Origin: Roseisolibacter agri
GTDB lineage: Bacteria; Gemmatimonadota; Gemmatimonadetes; Gemmatimonadales; Gemmatimonadaceae
Direction of reading: 5' to 3'
Assembly: GCF_030159095.1 (NCBI RefSeq)
Contig: NZ_BRXS01000001.1
Span: 248,001-312,000, forward strand
DNA: 64,000 nucleotides
Shown here: piece after piece, positions 55,156 to 63,826 of the stretch
Numbering within the stretch: position 1 is the stretch's first letter
Layout of the letters: each line of letters opens with the position of its first letter
Notes under the pieces: model-generated
Databases searched by the model: none
What the model saw: the letters and a program-made list of their open reading frames with translations, nothing else
Told to the model about the DNA's origin: nothing
Program-made: the position numbers and the translations under genes

Positions 55156-56702
55156 CACGTCGTCGGGAGGGAGGCGGCGAGATGGGCCTCGAGCGTGCGC
55201 TCGACGCCGTCGGAGAGGAGGCGGGCCAGCGCGTCGCGCACCGCGTCGAGCAGCCCGGGGACCTGCGTCAGGTCGGTACCCCACAGCGTCGCGTCCGACA
55301 GCGCGGCGCCCGCGACGGCGTCGGGCGCGTGCGTCGCCCACAGCGTGCAGAGGCGGTCGCGCTGCTCGTCGGCGGGGACCGCGAGGCCGGCGATGCGGCG
55401 CCGCTCCTGCAGGTCGCCGCGCGCGAACAGCAGGAACGCCGCGAGGCCGAGCGACAGCAGCGCGGGCGCGCGCCCGGTGCGCGCGACGGAGCGCTCGATG
55501 GTGGGCACCACGCGCACGCGCATCTTCATCGTCGCCTGCAGCGTGATGTCGAACAGCGCGTGGCGGATGTACGGGTTGGCGAAGCGGTCCAGCACCGCGA
55601 GCGCGAACGCCTCCGCCGCGGGATCCTGCAGCGTGGGCGCGATCTCGTCGAGCATCACGCGGCGCACGAACGGGCCGACCAGCTCGTGCGTCATCGCGTC
55701 GCGCACCGTCTCGCAGCCGGCCAGCAGCGCCAGCGACACGGTGATGGTGTGCGCGCCGTTCAGCAGCCGCACCTTCCGCTCTCGGTATGGCCGCGCGTCG
55801 TCGGTGATGACGACACCCGGGTCCGCGTCGACGAAGCCCAGGCGGTCGCGCAGCGCTTTAGCCTGTCCCGAGGGAAGCGAGGGATCGCCCTCGATCACGA
55901 ACAGGCGATACAGCTCGCACGCGGTCAGCAGCTCGTCGCGGTAGCCGAGCGACGCTCGCAGGGCGGCCGCATCCTCGTCGGCCGGCGCGCCGGGGACGAT
56001 GCGATCGACCAGCGTGTTGCAGAACGGCACCGCCTGCTCGATCCAGGCGCGGAAGTCGGCGCCGAGCGCCCAGCGGTCGGCCAGCGCCAGCACGATCTCG
56101 CGCAGCCGGTGGCCGTTGTCCTCGATCAGCTCGCACGGCACCACGACCACCCCACGCTCGGCCGCGAAGTCGAACGCGCGCGCGCGCTCGAACAGGAAGC
56201 GCGTCAGCTTGCCGGGAAAGGAGCGCGGCGGCTCCAGGTCGAATCGGTCGCCCTCGTCGAGCGCGATGCCGACCTCGGTGGTGTTGGAGAAGACGACGCG
56301 CAGCTGCGGCGCACGCGCGACCTTCAGCACCTCGTCCCACTCGGTGGCGGCGGAGAGCGCGCGGCTCACCGCGCCCACGACGCGGATCTCCTCGCGCGCG
56401 GCGCCCTGCGACAGCCCGCGCGCGACGAGCGTGTACAGCCCGTCCTGGTCGGTGAACGCGCGGTCGCGCCCACTCCCCGTGGAGCCCACGGCGACGACGC
56501 GGCCGTTGAACTCCCCGCGGCGATTGGCGGCGTCGACGAAGTGGTCGACGAAGCCGCGCAGGAACGCGCCCGTCCCGAACTGCACCGCGGTCTCGGGCAG
56601 CGTCAGCGTGCCCGCCGGCGGCAGGTCCACGGCCGGGAGGCCGGAGAGGGCCAGCGCGCGCGTGAGCGTCGGCAGGGTGGCGTGCGACGACGTCGCCGAC
56701 AT
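55155..56702 (-). CDS. uxaB: Tagaturonate reductase (UxaB-type)
   Basis: This 515-residue polyol-dehydrogenase-family enzyme has AVQFGTGAFLRGF, FSNTTEVGIAL, the substrate-site RKVRLLNGAHT and FANPYIRHALFDI. It reduces tagaturonate to altronate; activity on fructuronate is possible and would fill the missing UxuB step. A stretch reading SLPSGQAKA after EGDP appears to be extra relative to the family and corresponds to a REP-like arm (55866-55884). The overlaps with uxaA and kdgA are 1 nt each. Confidence 0.92.
   Translation of the reverse strand: MSATSSHATLPTLTRALALSGLPAVDLPPAGTLTLPETAVQFGTGAFLRGFVDHFVDAANRRGEFNGRVVAVGSTGSGRDRAFTDQDGLYTLVARGLSQGAAREEIRVVGAVSRALSAATEWDEVLKVARAPQLRVVFSNTTEVGIALDEGDRFDLEPPRSFPGKLTRFLFERARAFDFAAERGVVVVPCELIEDNGHRLREIVLALADRWALGADFRAWIEQAVPFCNTLVDRIVPGAPADEDAAALRASLGYRDELLTACELYRLFVIEGDPSLPSGQAKALRDRLGFVDADPGVVITDDARPYRERKVRLLNGAHTITVSLALLAGCETVRDAMTHELVGPFVRRVMLDEIAPTLQDPAAEAFALAVLDRFANPYIRHALFDITLQATMKMRVRVVPTIERSVARTGRAPALLSLGLAAFLLFARGDLQERRRIAGLAVPADEQRDRLCTLWATHAPDAVAGAALSDATLWGTDLTQVPGLLDAVRDALARLLSDGVERTLEAHLAASLPTT
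55866..55884 (-). repeat. REP-like arm inside uxaB
   Basis: TCCCGAGGGAAGCGAGGGA matches the REP-like arm at 17 of 19 positions but lies in frame within the uxaB coding sequence. Next to it are a GCT and an AAA codon, unusual for this genome. It fits a repeat fragment inserted and tolerated in a surface loop. Confidence 0.5.
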
Positions 56703-58288
56703 CAGAGCGTCACCCCTTCCTTCCAGATCGCGATCTCGCGGTAGCCGTGGCGCTCGTTGTTCGCGAGCCGACGCCCCGACGCGACGTCGATGACGGTGGC
56801 CAGCAGCTCGTCGCACAGCTGGTCGAGCGTCGCGCTGCCGTCCAGCACGCGGCCGGCGTCGAAGTCGATCCAGTGCGGCTTGCGGCGTGCGATGTCCGAG
56901 TTGGAGCTCACCTTCACCGTGGGCACGGGAAAGCCGAGCGGCGTGCCGCGGCCCGTGGTGAACAGCAGCACGGTGGCTCCGCTGGCGGTCATCGCCGTCG
57001 ACGAGACGCCGTCGTTGCCCGGCGCCTCCAGCAACGTAAGCCCCGCGCGCCGCACGGGCGCCCCGTAGCGGCGCACGTCGGTCACGGTCGCGCGCCCGCC
57101 CTTCTGGATCGCGCCGAGCGACTTCTCCTCCAGCGTCGTCAGCCCGCCCGCCTTGTTGCCGGGCGACGGGTTCTCGTACACGGGCTGGCCGTGGCGAAGG
57201 AAGTACTCCTTGAAGTCGTTGACCATCGCCACGAGCGCGTCGAACGTCTCGCGGTCCGCCGCGCGGTCCATCAGCACCTGCTCGGCCCCGAACATCTCCG
57301 GGACCTCGGTGAGGATCACGCGGCCGCCCATCGCCGTCAGCCGGTCGGCCAGGCGGCCGAGCAGCGGGTTGGCGCTGATGCCGCTGAAGCCGTCCGAGCC
57401 GCCGCACTTGTGGCCGAGCACGAGATCGCTGACGGGGCAGGGCTCGCGGCGGTCGGACGCCATGCGCGCCACCAGCTCGCCCACCGCGTCGACGCCCGCC
57501 TCGACCTCGTCGACGACGTCCTGCGTGTTGAAGAAGCGGAGCCGCGTGCGATCGACGCCGTCACCCGCGGCGGCGAGCAGCTGGTCCATCTGGTTGTTCT
57601 CGCAGCCGAGGCCGAGCACCAGCACGCCGCCGGCGTTGGGATGGCGCAGCAGGCCGGCGAGCACCGCCTGCGTGTTGCGCAGGTCGTCGCCGAGCTGGCT
57701 GCAGCCGTACGGGTGCGCGAAGGCGTGCACGCCGTCCACCGCACCCGCGTAGCGCGCCGCCGCCTCGCGCGCGATCCGCTCGGCCGCCGTGTTCACGCAG
57801 CCGACCGTGTTGATGATCCAGACCTCGTTGCGCGTGCCCACGCGCCCGTCGGCGCGGCGGTAGCCGTCGAAGGTGAGCGTCGTGGGCGCGACGGCCGCCG
57901 CGCCGCGCGCGACGCTCGCGTCGAACGTGTAGTCGAGCGTTCCTTCCAGCCGCGTCTTCAGGTTGTGCGAGTGCAGCCAGGTGCCCGCCGCCACGTCCGT
58001 CGTCACCGCGCCGATCGGCATGCCGTACTTGTGCACCGCCTGGCCCGCGGCCAGCGCGCGCAGCGCGACCTTGTGGCCCGCGGGCACGTCCTCCGCCAGC
58101 GTGACGCGCACGCCCTCCACCTCGACCTCGCTGCCGGCGGGCAATCCGCGGACAAGGACTGCGACGTCGTCGTCCGGATGCACGCGCACGGCGGCCGGGC
58201 CCGTGGCGGGCGGCGCGGCGGGCGCCACCGCGCGATCGGAGGTGCGGAGCCCGACCAGCTCCGCGGGCGTGTGCGTCTCTGCGCTCAT
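56702..58288 (-). CDS. uxaA: Altronate dehydratase
   Basis: This 528-residue protein is full length, with an N-terminal SAF-like domain (VRVHPDDDVAVLVRGL, GHKVALRALAAG, KYGMPIG) and a C-terminal dehydratase domain (GRVGTRNEVWI, HPYGCSQLGDDL, HKCGGSDGFSGISANPLLG). It converts D-altronate to 2-keto-3-deoxygluconate. It lies between uxaC and uxaB, with a 4-nt and a 1-nt overlap. Confidence 0.95.
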   Translation of the reverse strand: MSAETHTPAELVGLRTSDRAVAPAAPPATGPAAVRVHPDDDVAVLVRGLPAGSEVEVEGVRVTLAEDVPAGHKVALRALAAGQAVHKYGMPIGAVTTDVAAGTWLHSHNLKTRLEGTLDYTFDASVARGAAAVAPTTLTFDGYRRADGRVGTRNEVWIINTVGCVNTAAERIAREAAARYAGAVDGVHAFAHPYGCSQLGDDLRNTQAVLAGLLRHPNAGGVLVLGLGCENNQMDQLLAAAGDGVDRTRLRFFNTQDVVDEVEAGVDAVGELVARMASDRREPCPVSDLVLGHKCGGSDGFSGISANPLLGRLADRLTAMGGRVILTEVPEMFGAEQVLMDRAADRETFDALVAMVNDFKEYFLRHGQPVYENPSPGNKAGGLTTLEEKSLGAIQKGGRATVTDVRRYGAPVRRAGLTLLEAPGNDGVSSTAMTASGATVLLFTTGRGTPLGFPVPTVKVSSNSDIARRKPHWIDFDAGRVLDGSATLDQLCDELLATVIDVASGRRLANNERHGYREIAIWKEGVTL

Positions 58289-59772
58289 GCGTCGGCGTCC
58301 AGCTTGTAGGTGCGGCGCACCAGGTCGTAGGCCAGCGCGCGCGCCATCGGCCGCGCATCGTCCATGTCGATCACGTGCCGCGCGACCAGCCCCGCGAGCC
58401 AGTTCGCGTCCACGCGGCGCGACAGGTCGTGCCGCGCGGGGATCGAGCAGAAGGCGCGCGTGTCGTCGTTGAAGCCGGCCGTGTTGTAGATGCCGGCCGT
58501 CTCGGTGACGCGCTCGCGGTAGCGCGTCATCCCCTCCAGCGAGTCGTGGAACCACCACGCGGGGCCGAGGCGCAGGGCCGGGTAGTGGCCCGCCAGCGGC
58601 GCCAGCTCGCGCGCGTACGTCGACTCGTCGAGCGTGAACAGCACCATCGTGAAGCGCGGGTCGTTGCCGTACGTCTCCAGCAGCGCCTGCAGGTTGCGCG
58701 TGTACTCGGTGGCGACCGGGATGTCCGCGCCCTTGTCGGCGCCGAAGCGCGCGGCGACCACGCCGTTGTGGTCGCGGAACGCGCCGGGATGCAGCTGCAT
58801 CACCAGCCCGTCCTCGGTGCTCAGGCGCGCCATCTCCAGCAGCATGTGCGCCTCGTAGCGGCGCTGGTCGGCGGGCGTCGCCTCGCCGGCGCGCGCGCGC
58901 TGGAAGAGCGCGTCGGCCTCCTCGGGGCGCAGCGCGGCCGTGTACGGCTCGACGACCGCGTGGTCGGTGGCCGTCGCGCCCATCGCCTTGAAGAAGGCGC
59001 GGCGCGTCGCCAGCGCGTCCACGAACGCCGCCTGGTCGCCGATCGGCGCGCCGTGCACGCGCTCGAACGCGGCCAGCGCGTCGCGCCACGTGGGCGCCGC
59101 GATGCGCAGCACCGCGTCGGGACGGAAGGTTGGGATCACGCGCCCCTTCCAGCCCGACTCGCGGATCGTCCGATGGTGCTCCAGCGAGTCGCTGGCCGCG
59201 TCGGTGGTGGCCAGCAGCTCGATGTTGAACCGCTCGAACAGCGCCCGCGGGCGGTACTCAGGGCTCTGCAGCCGCTCGGCGATCTCGTCGTAGATCGCCT
59301 GCGCGGTGTCGCCCGACAGCTTCGTGCGGACGCCGAACACCTCGTGCAGCTCGTGGTCGAGCCACGCGCGCGTGGGCGTGCCGCGGAACAGGTGCCAGTG
59401 CTCCGCGAAGCGCTGCCAGATGCGGCGCGGGTCGCCCTCGACCGGCGTGCCGTCGCGCGTCGGGATCCCCAGGTCCTCCAGCGGGACGCCCTGCGAGTAG
59501 AGCATCCGGAAGATGTAGTGGTCGGGGATCAGCAGGAGCGCGGTCGGCTCCGGGAAGGGCGCGTTCTCCGCCAGCAGTGCGGGCTCGACGTGGCCGTGCG
59601 GGCAGACGAGGGGCAGGCCGCGCGTCTCCTCGTACAGCGCGCGGGCGATGCGGCGCTGCGTGGGCTCGGCGGAGAAGAAGCGGTCCTCGTGGAGGACGAG
59701 GGGCTCGCCGGCGCCCGAGCGGGAAGCCGCGGGGGCGGAGGAGGCGAGAACGTCGCGCGCGGGAGCGGACAC
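58285..59772 (-). CDS. uxaC: Uronate isomerase
   Basis: This 495-residue amidohydrolase-fold enzyme has CPHGHVEPALLAENAPFP, DHYIFRMLYSQGV, FNIELLATTDAASDSLEHH, LHPGAFRDHN and the C-terminal region with RRDVNW-like RRVDANWLAGLVARHVIDMDDA. It isomerises galacturonate to tagaturonate and glucuronate to fructuronate. It is the first gene of the 16-gene operon. The first 25 residues are a low-complexity extension relative to E. coli UxaC (470), so a later start is possible. Confidence 0.94.
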   Translation of the reverse strand: MSAPARDVLASSAPAASRSGAGEPLVLHEDRFFSAEPTQRRIARALYEETRGLPLVCPHGHVEPALLAENAPFPEPTALLLIPDHYIFRMLYSQGVPLEDLGIPTRDGTPVEGDPRRIWQRFAEHWHLFRGTPTRAWLDHELHEVFGVRTKLSGDTAQAIYDEIAERLQSPEYRPRALFERFNIELLATTDAASDSLEHHRTIRESGWKGRVIPTFRPDAVLRIAAPTWRDALAAFERVHGAPIGDQAAFVDALATRRAFFKAMGATATDHAVVEPYTAALRPEEADALFQRARAGEATPADQRRYEAHMLLEMARLSTEDGLVMQLHPGAFRDHNGVVAARFGADKGADIPVATEYTRNLQALLETYGNDPRFTMVLFTLDESTYARELAPLAGHYPALRLGPAWWFHDSLEGMTRYRERVTETAGIYNTAGFNDDTRAFCSIPARHDLSRRVDANWLAGLVARHVIDMDDARPMARALAYDLVRRTYKLDADA

Positions 59773-60068
59773 GGCAGCGGGGCTCGGAGATCAGGGAGCC
59801 GCGCCGGGCGGGGCGCGTCTCCGTCATTTGGACGGCGGCAGAACAAAGTGCCGACAGAGGCCGCCGCTCGTCTACGTCCTCCGACGCCACTCCGCTGCGA
59901 CGCAGGGAGCACGCGGCGCGGCGGCGCCAGCCATATTGTTCTTGCGAAAAACAATATCTGGCGCCAGTGTAGGACCGGGCGGGAGAAAGCGCAATACCGC
60001 GCGCTGCCCGCGCCACGGTCCCGCCCGCCCGTCCCACCCGCCTGAACTCGCCTACACTCGCCTCCGTC
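59773..60068. promoter_or_regulatory. Divergent control region, uxaC / ROK regulator
   Basis: This 296-bp gap holds no gene. It carries an AT-rich patch around a long palindrome, listed separately, which should include both promoters. The flanks contain GGCGCCAG (59923-59930) and CTGGCGCC (59958-59965) that extend the symmetry. Confidence 0.6.
59933..59957. promoter_or_regulatory. Operator-like palindrome between uxaC and ROK gene
   Basis: Arms ATATTGTT (59933-59940) and AACAATAT (59950-59957) are perfect; over 12-bp arms 10 positions pair. The site is 160 bp from the uxaC start and 112 bp from the ROK start. It is the most AT-rich stretch in the region, as expected for an operator or promoter overlap. 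Its likely binder is the adjacent ROK regulator. Confidence 0.6.
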
Positions 60069-61289
60069 GTGCGGAAGATCAACACCCGGCGCTTCGTCCG
60101 CGCCACGCGCTCCACGCCCCGCGAGATCAACCGCCAGATCATCCTCAACCTGGTGCGCGAGCACCAGCCGATCTCGCGCGCCGACCTCGCGCGGCGCATG
60201 GACATCGGGCGCGGCATGGTGACCTCGCTGGTCGACGAGCTGCTGGAGGAGGAGGCGATCTACGAGGGCGCGACGGTGGACGCGCCACGCGGTCGCAAGC
60301 CGAAGATGCTCTACGTCCGCACGCGCGACCGCCTGGTGGTCGCGGTGGACGTGCGCTTCAGCCGCACCTACCTCATGCTGAGCGACTTCGGCGGGACGCC
60401 CATCGCGCTCGAGCAGTTCGACACACTCACCGACCCGGCCGCGCTGGTGGCCGAGCTGGCGGAGCGGATCCAGCGCGTGCTGGCGACGCACGGCGCGGTC
60501 GGCCGCTGCGAGGGCGTGGGCCTCGTGGTGCCCGGCATGGTGGACCACCGCAGCGGCCGCGTGCTCTACGCGCCGCAGCTGGGCTGGCGCGACGTCGCGC
60601 TGCGCGACCTGCTGTCCGCCGCGCTCGACTTCCCCGTGCACGTCGAGAACGCCCCCATCGCCTGCGCGCTCGCCCACATGTGGCTCGGCCAGCGCGGGAG
60701 CGAGGCGGTGACCGACTTCGTGTACGTCACCGTCGGCGACGGCGTGGGCGCGGGCGTGGTGGTGAACGGCGAGGTCGTGCGCGGCCACGGCAACACCGCG
60801 GGCGAGTTCGGCCACATCCCCATCGACCTCGCGGGCCCGCGCTGCCTGTGCGGCGCGGTCGGCTGCCTGGAGGCGCACACGTCCAACCTCGCCACGCTGT
60901 CGCGCTACCTGGGGCAGGAGCTGTCGCCCTCGCAGACGCGCCGGCTGCTGCAGGAGACGGGGCTGACGATCCTCGACGTCATGGCGCGGGCGCGCTCGGG
61001 CGACGCGCGCGCGGTCGCGGCGCTGGAGGAGACGGCGCGGCACCTCGGCACCGGGCTCGCGGTCATCATCAACGCGCTCAACCCCGGGCAGATCTACGTC
61101 GGCGGCGAGATCACGGCCGCGTGGGAGCAGCTGGCCCCCATCGTCCGCCGCGGGATCGCGGAGCGCGCGCTGACGAGCGAGGCCTCGGCCACGCCGCTCA
61201 TCCCCGAGCCGCCGAGCGACCATCCGCGCCTGCGGGGGGCGACGGCGCTGGTGGCAGCGCCGCTGTTCGCCGCGCCGCAGGTGGCCTGA
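60069..61289 (+). CDS. ROK-family transcriptional regulator
   Basis: This 406-residue protein has an N-terminal winged helix (about 18-75, INRQIILNLVREH to GRGMVTSLVDELL) and a ROK sugar-binding domain with VVPGMVD, VENAPIACALA, GNTAGEFGHIPI and the zinc-binding CLCGAVGCLE. It probably represses the divergent uxaC operon and is released by a uronate or a pathway intermediate. The start is GTG 60069. Confidence 0.92.
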   Translation: MRKINTRRFVRATRSTPREINRQIILNLVREHQPISRADLARRMDIGRGMVTSLVDELLEEEAIYEGATVDAPRGRKPKMLYVRTRDRLVVAVDVRFSRTYLMLSDFGGTPIALEQFDTLTDPAALVAELAERIQRVLATHGAVGRCEGVGLVVPGMVDHRSGRVLYAPQLGWRDVALRDLLSAALDFPVHVENAPIACALAHMWLGQRGSEAVTDFVYVTVGDGVGAGVVVNGEVVRGHGNTAGEFGHIPIDLAGPRCLCGAVGCLEAHTSNLATLSRYLGQELSPSQTRRLLQETGLTILDVMARARSGDARAVAALEETARHLGTGLAVIINALNPGQIYVGGEITAAWEQLAPIVRRGIAERALTSEASATPLIPEPPSDHPRLRGATALVAAPLFAAPQVA

Positions 61290-61301
61290 TCGTGGCCTGA
61301 C

Positions 61302-61562
61302 TCAGCGCCGGCCCGCGTCCTCCACGGCCACGACGTCCACCAGCGCCGCCACGCGCTGCGGCAGGTGCGTCTCCGGGCGGCGCGCCTCGACGGCGCACAG
61401 GCGCGCGAGGCCGCGCGTCGTCTCCACGTCCAGCCCCGCCGCCGCGCAGTCGTGGCAGAAGCGGCGGGTCAGCTGTCGCAGCTCCTCGGAGCTGACCGGC
61501 TGCAGCAGCGCGAGCTGCGTCGTGTAGCCGCGGAGCGTGTCGACGAGGTTCGGCAGGGACAT
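61302..61562 (-). CDS. Small hypothetical protein
   Basis: This 86-residue protein is of unknown function. It reads as a soluble helical protein with two cysteines in RRFCHDCAAAG and no signal peptide. ATG 61562 is chosen over an Arg-rich extension. It lies 137 nt downstream of the histidine kinase on the same strand and converges with the ROK gene, leaving 12 nt between stops. Coding status is not certain. Confidence 0.45.
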   Translation of the reverse strand: MSLPNLVDTLRGYTTQLALLQPVSSEELRQLTRRFCHDCAAAGLDVETTRGLARLCAVEARRPETHLPQRVAALVDVVAVEDAGRR

Positions 61563-61699
61563 GGCGCGGGCACGGGATGGCGGGACGCGCCTCCTCGCGA
61601 CGCCCACTGCATCGATACGCCGGTCGCGCTCGCTTCGTGGCGCGCGCGGGTGACGGTGGTCACGCCGCGCCGCACTTCACGCCGTCTTACACGAAGTCG

Positions 61700-63826
61700 T
61701 CACGCGCTCTCGCCGCGCGGCAGCGTGAGCGTGAACGTCGAGCCCACGTGCAGCTCGCTCTCGACCGTCAGGTCGCCGTGCATCCCGCGCGCGAGCTCGC
61801 GGCTGATCGCGAGCCCGAGCCCCACGCCCTCGGTGGGACGCGAGTAGTGGCGGTCCACCTGCACGAACGGCTCGAACACCTGCGCGCACCGGTGCGCCGG
61901 GATCCCGCAGCCGGTGTCGCGCACGCGCAGCGCGACCACGTCGCCGTCCAGCGCGCACTCGACGGTGATGGCGCCGCCGCGGTCGGTGAACTTCACCGCG
62001 TTGCTCAGCAGGTTGAGCAGCACCTGCTGCAGCTTCTCGGCGTCCGCGTGCACGGCCAGCGCCGCGCCGCCCACGTGCGCCGTGTAGTGCAGCCCCTTCG
62101 CCGCCACCTGGGGCGCGATCATGATCTCCGCCGACGCCAGCGCCTGCGCCACGGGCACGTCGCGCAGGTCGTAGCGGATCGTGCCGGCGCCCAGCTTGGC
62201 GAAGTTCAGCACGTCGTTGATGAGGCCCAGCAGGTGCTGCTGGCTGCGGCGGATGCGCGTGAGGTCGGCCAGCTGCTCCGGCGTCAGCGGCCCGCGGATC
62301 CCGAGCTCCAGGATGTCCACGTAGCCGCCGATCGCGTTCAGCGGCGTGCGCAGCTCGTGCGACATCGTCGCCAGGAACGCGCTCTTCGCCTCGTTCGCCG
62401 ACTCCGCGCTGCGGCGCGCGCGGTGCGCCTCGTCGCGCGCGTGGCGCGCGTCCGCCAGCGCGGCGTGCAGCTCGCGCTCGCGCGCCTGCAGGTCGGCGAG
62501 CGCCTGCACCTCGGTGCGCCGGTCCAGGCAGAGCGCGAGGCCCTGCTCGTGCGAGCCGTCGAAGAACGCGCTCGCGATCAGCACCGGCACCGGCGTGCCG
62601 TCGCGCGCGCGGTACTCCTTCGCGTACGGGCCGTGGCGCCCCGTCGCGTGCAGCTCGGCCACGCGCGCCGCGTCGTCGGCGTGCCAGCGCTCCGGCGTCA
62701 GCGACCGCCAGTCGATGCGCCCCGCCGCCAGGTCGTCGCGCGTGTAGTCCAGCAGCGCCAGGAAGGCGTCGTTCGCGTCGGTCACGCCGCCGTCGATCGT
62801 CCAGAAGAAGACGCCGACGATCCCCGAGTCGAGGATGCGCCGCAGCCGCGCCTCGCTCAGGCGCAGCGCGTCGGTGGTCGTCTCCAGCGCCGCCAGCCGC
62901 TGCTCGGCCAGCGTCGCGGCCCACCGGTGCGCCTGCAGCAGCCGCTCCTGCTGCTGCTCGGCGCGGCGGCGCGCGGTCACCTCGACGCAGGCGCCCGTCA
63001 TGTAGTCGGGCGCGCCCGTGGCGTCGCGGAAGGTGCGGCCCTTGTCGTCCAGCCAGTGCACCGTGCCGTCCGGCCAGACGACGCGGAACTCCTCGTGGAA
63101 GTCGGCGCCCTCGCGCGCGCAGCGGGCGCAGGCCTCGATCACGCGCGCGCGGTCGTCGGGGTGCACCATCGCCACGAAGCGCTCCAGCGACCGCACCGTC
63201 TCACCGGGCTCCAGGCCGAAGAGGCGGTCGAGGCTCTCGTCCCACGCCAGCGCGTTGGTGCGGATGTCCCACCGGAAGGTGCCCGTCTGCGACGCGTCGA
63301 GCGCCGCGCGCAGCCGCTCCCCGCGCTCGGCCAGCGCGCGCTCGGCCCGGCGGGCGGCGGTGTCGTCGCGCAGCGTGCCGATGAAGCGGCGCGCACGGCG
63401 GGGCGCGCCGGGCGGGTCGTCGGCCCAGACGGCGCGGCCGACGGCGTGCACCCAGCGCTCGTCCCCCGCGAGCGACGTCGTGCGGAAGACGACGTCGAAC
63501 GGCGCGGCGACGCCCGGATCGAGCGACATGCGGGCCGCGGCGCGCACCCACTCGCGGTCCTCGGGGTGCACGCGGGCCAGGCACTGGGCGGGCGTCGCGG
63601 CCCCCTCGCCGGGGAGGCCCAGCAGGGCACGGCTCGTCGCGTCCCACTCGAGCACGTCGCTGCCGCGCTCCCACGCCCAGACGCCGATGCCCGCGGCGGC
63701 CAGCGCGAGGCGCACGTCGTCGCCCGCGCCGTCCGCGCCCGCGGCGGGGGGACGCGCGGGAATGGAAGCGGCGCCCGGCACGTCCAGGGACGCGCCGGCG
63801 GCGTGGGCAGCTCGTGGAGTGGGCAT
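61700..63826 (-). CDS. Three-PAS sensor histidine kinase
   Basis: This 708-residue cytoplasmic kinase has three PAS/PAC modules (about 35-165, 170-290 and 320-440; note WAWERGSDVLEWDATSRALLG, TFRWDIRTNALAWDESLDRLFG and GVFFWTIDGGVTDANDAF). A coiled coil leads to HisKA with MSHELRTPLNAIGGYV, then an HATPase with DTGCGI and GVGLGLAIS. There is no receiver domain, no membrane segment and no neighbouring response regulator. Its kinase core is much like that of the receiver-kinase at 97-2412. ATG 63826 is chosen; upstream sequence is low-complexity. Confidence 0.9.
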   Translation of the reverse strand: MPTPRAAHAAGASLDVPGAASIPARPPAAGADGAGDDVRLALAAAGIGVWAWERGSDVLEWDATSRALLGLPGEGAATPAQCLARVHPEDREWVRAAARMSLDPGVAAPFDVVFRTTSLAGDERWVHAVGRAVWADDPPGAPRRARRFIGTLRDDTAARRAERALAERGERLRAALDASQTGTFRWDIRTNALAWDESLDRLFGLEPGETVRSLERFVAMVHPDDRARVIEACARCAREGADFHEEFRVVWPDGTVHWLDDKGRTFRDATGAPDYMTGACVEVTARRRAEQQQERLLQAHRWAATLAEQRLAALETTTDALRLSEARLRRILDSGIVGVFFWTIDGGVTDANDAFLALLDYTRDDLAAGRIDWRSLTPERWHADDAARVAELHATGRHGPYAKEYRARDGTPVPVLIASAFFDGSHEQGLALCLDRRTEVQALADLQARERELHAALADARHARDEAHRARRSAESANEAKSAFLATMSHELRTPLNAIGGYVDILELGIRGPLTPEQLADLTRIRRSQQHLLGLINDVLNFAKLGAGTIRYDLRDVPVAQALASAEIMIAPQVAAKGLHYTAHVGGAALAVHADAEKLQQVLLNLLSNAVKFTDRGGAITVECALDGDVVALRVRDTGCGIPAHRCAQVFEPFVQVDRHYSRPTEGVGLGLAISRELARGMHGDLTVESELHVGSTFTLTLPRGESA

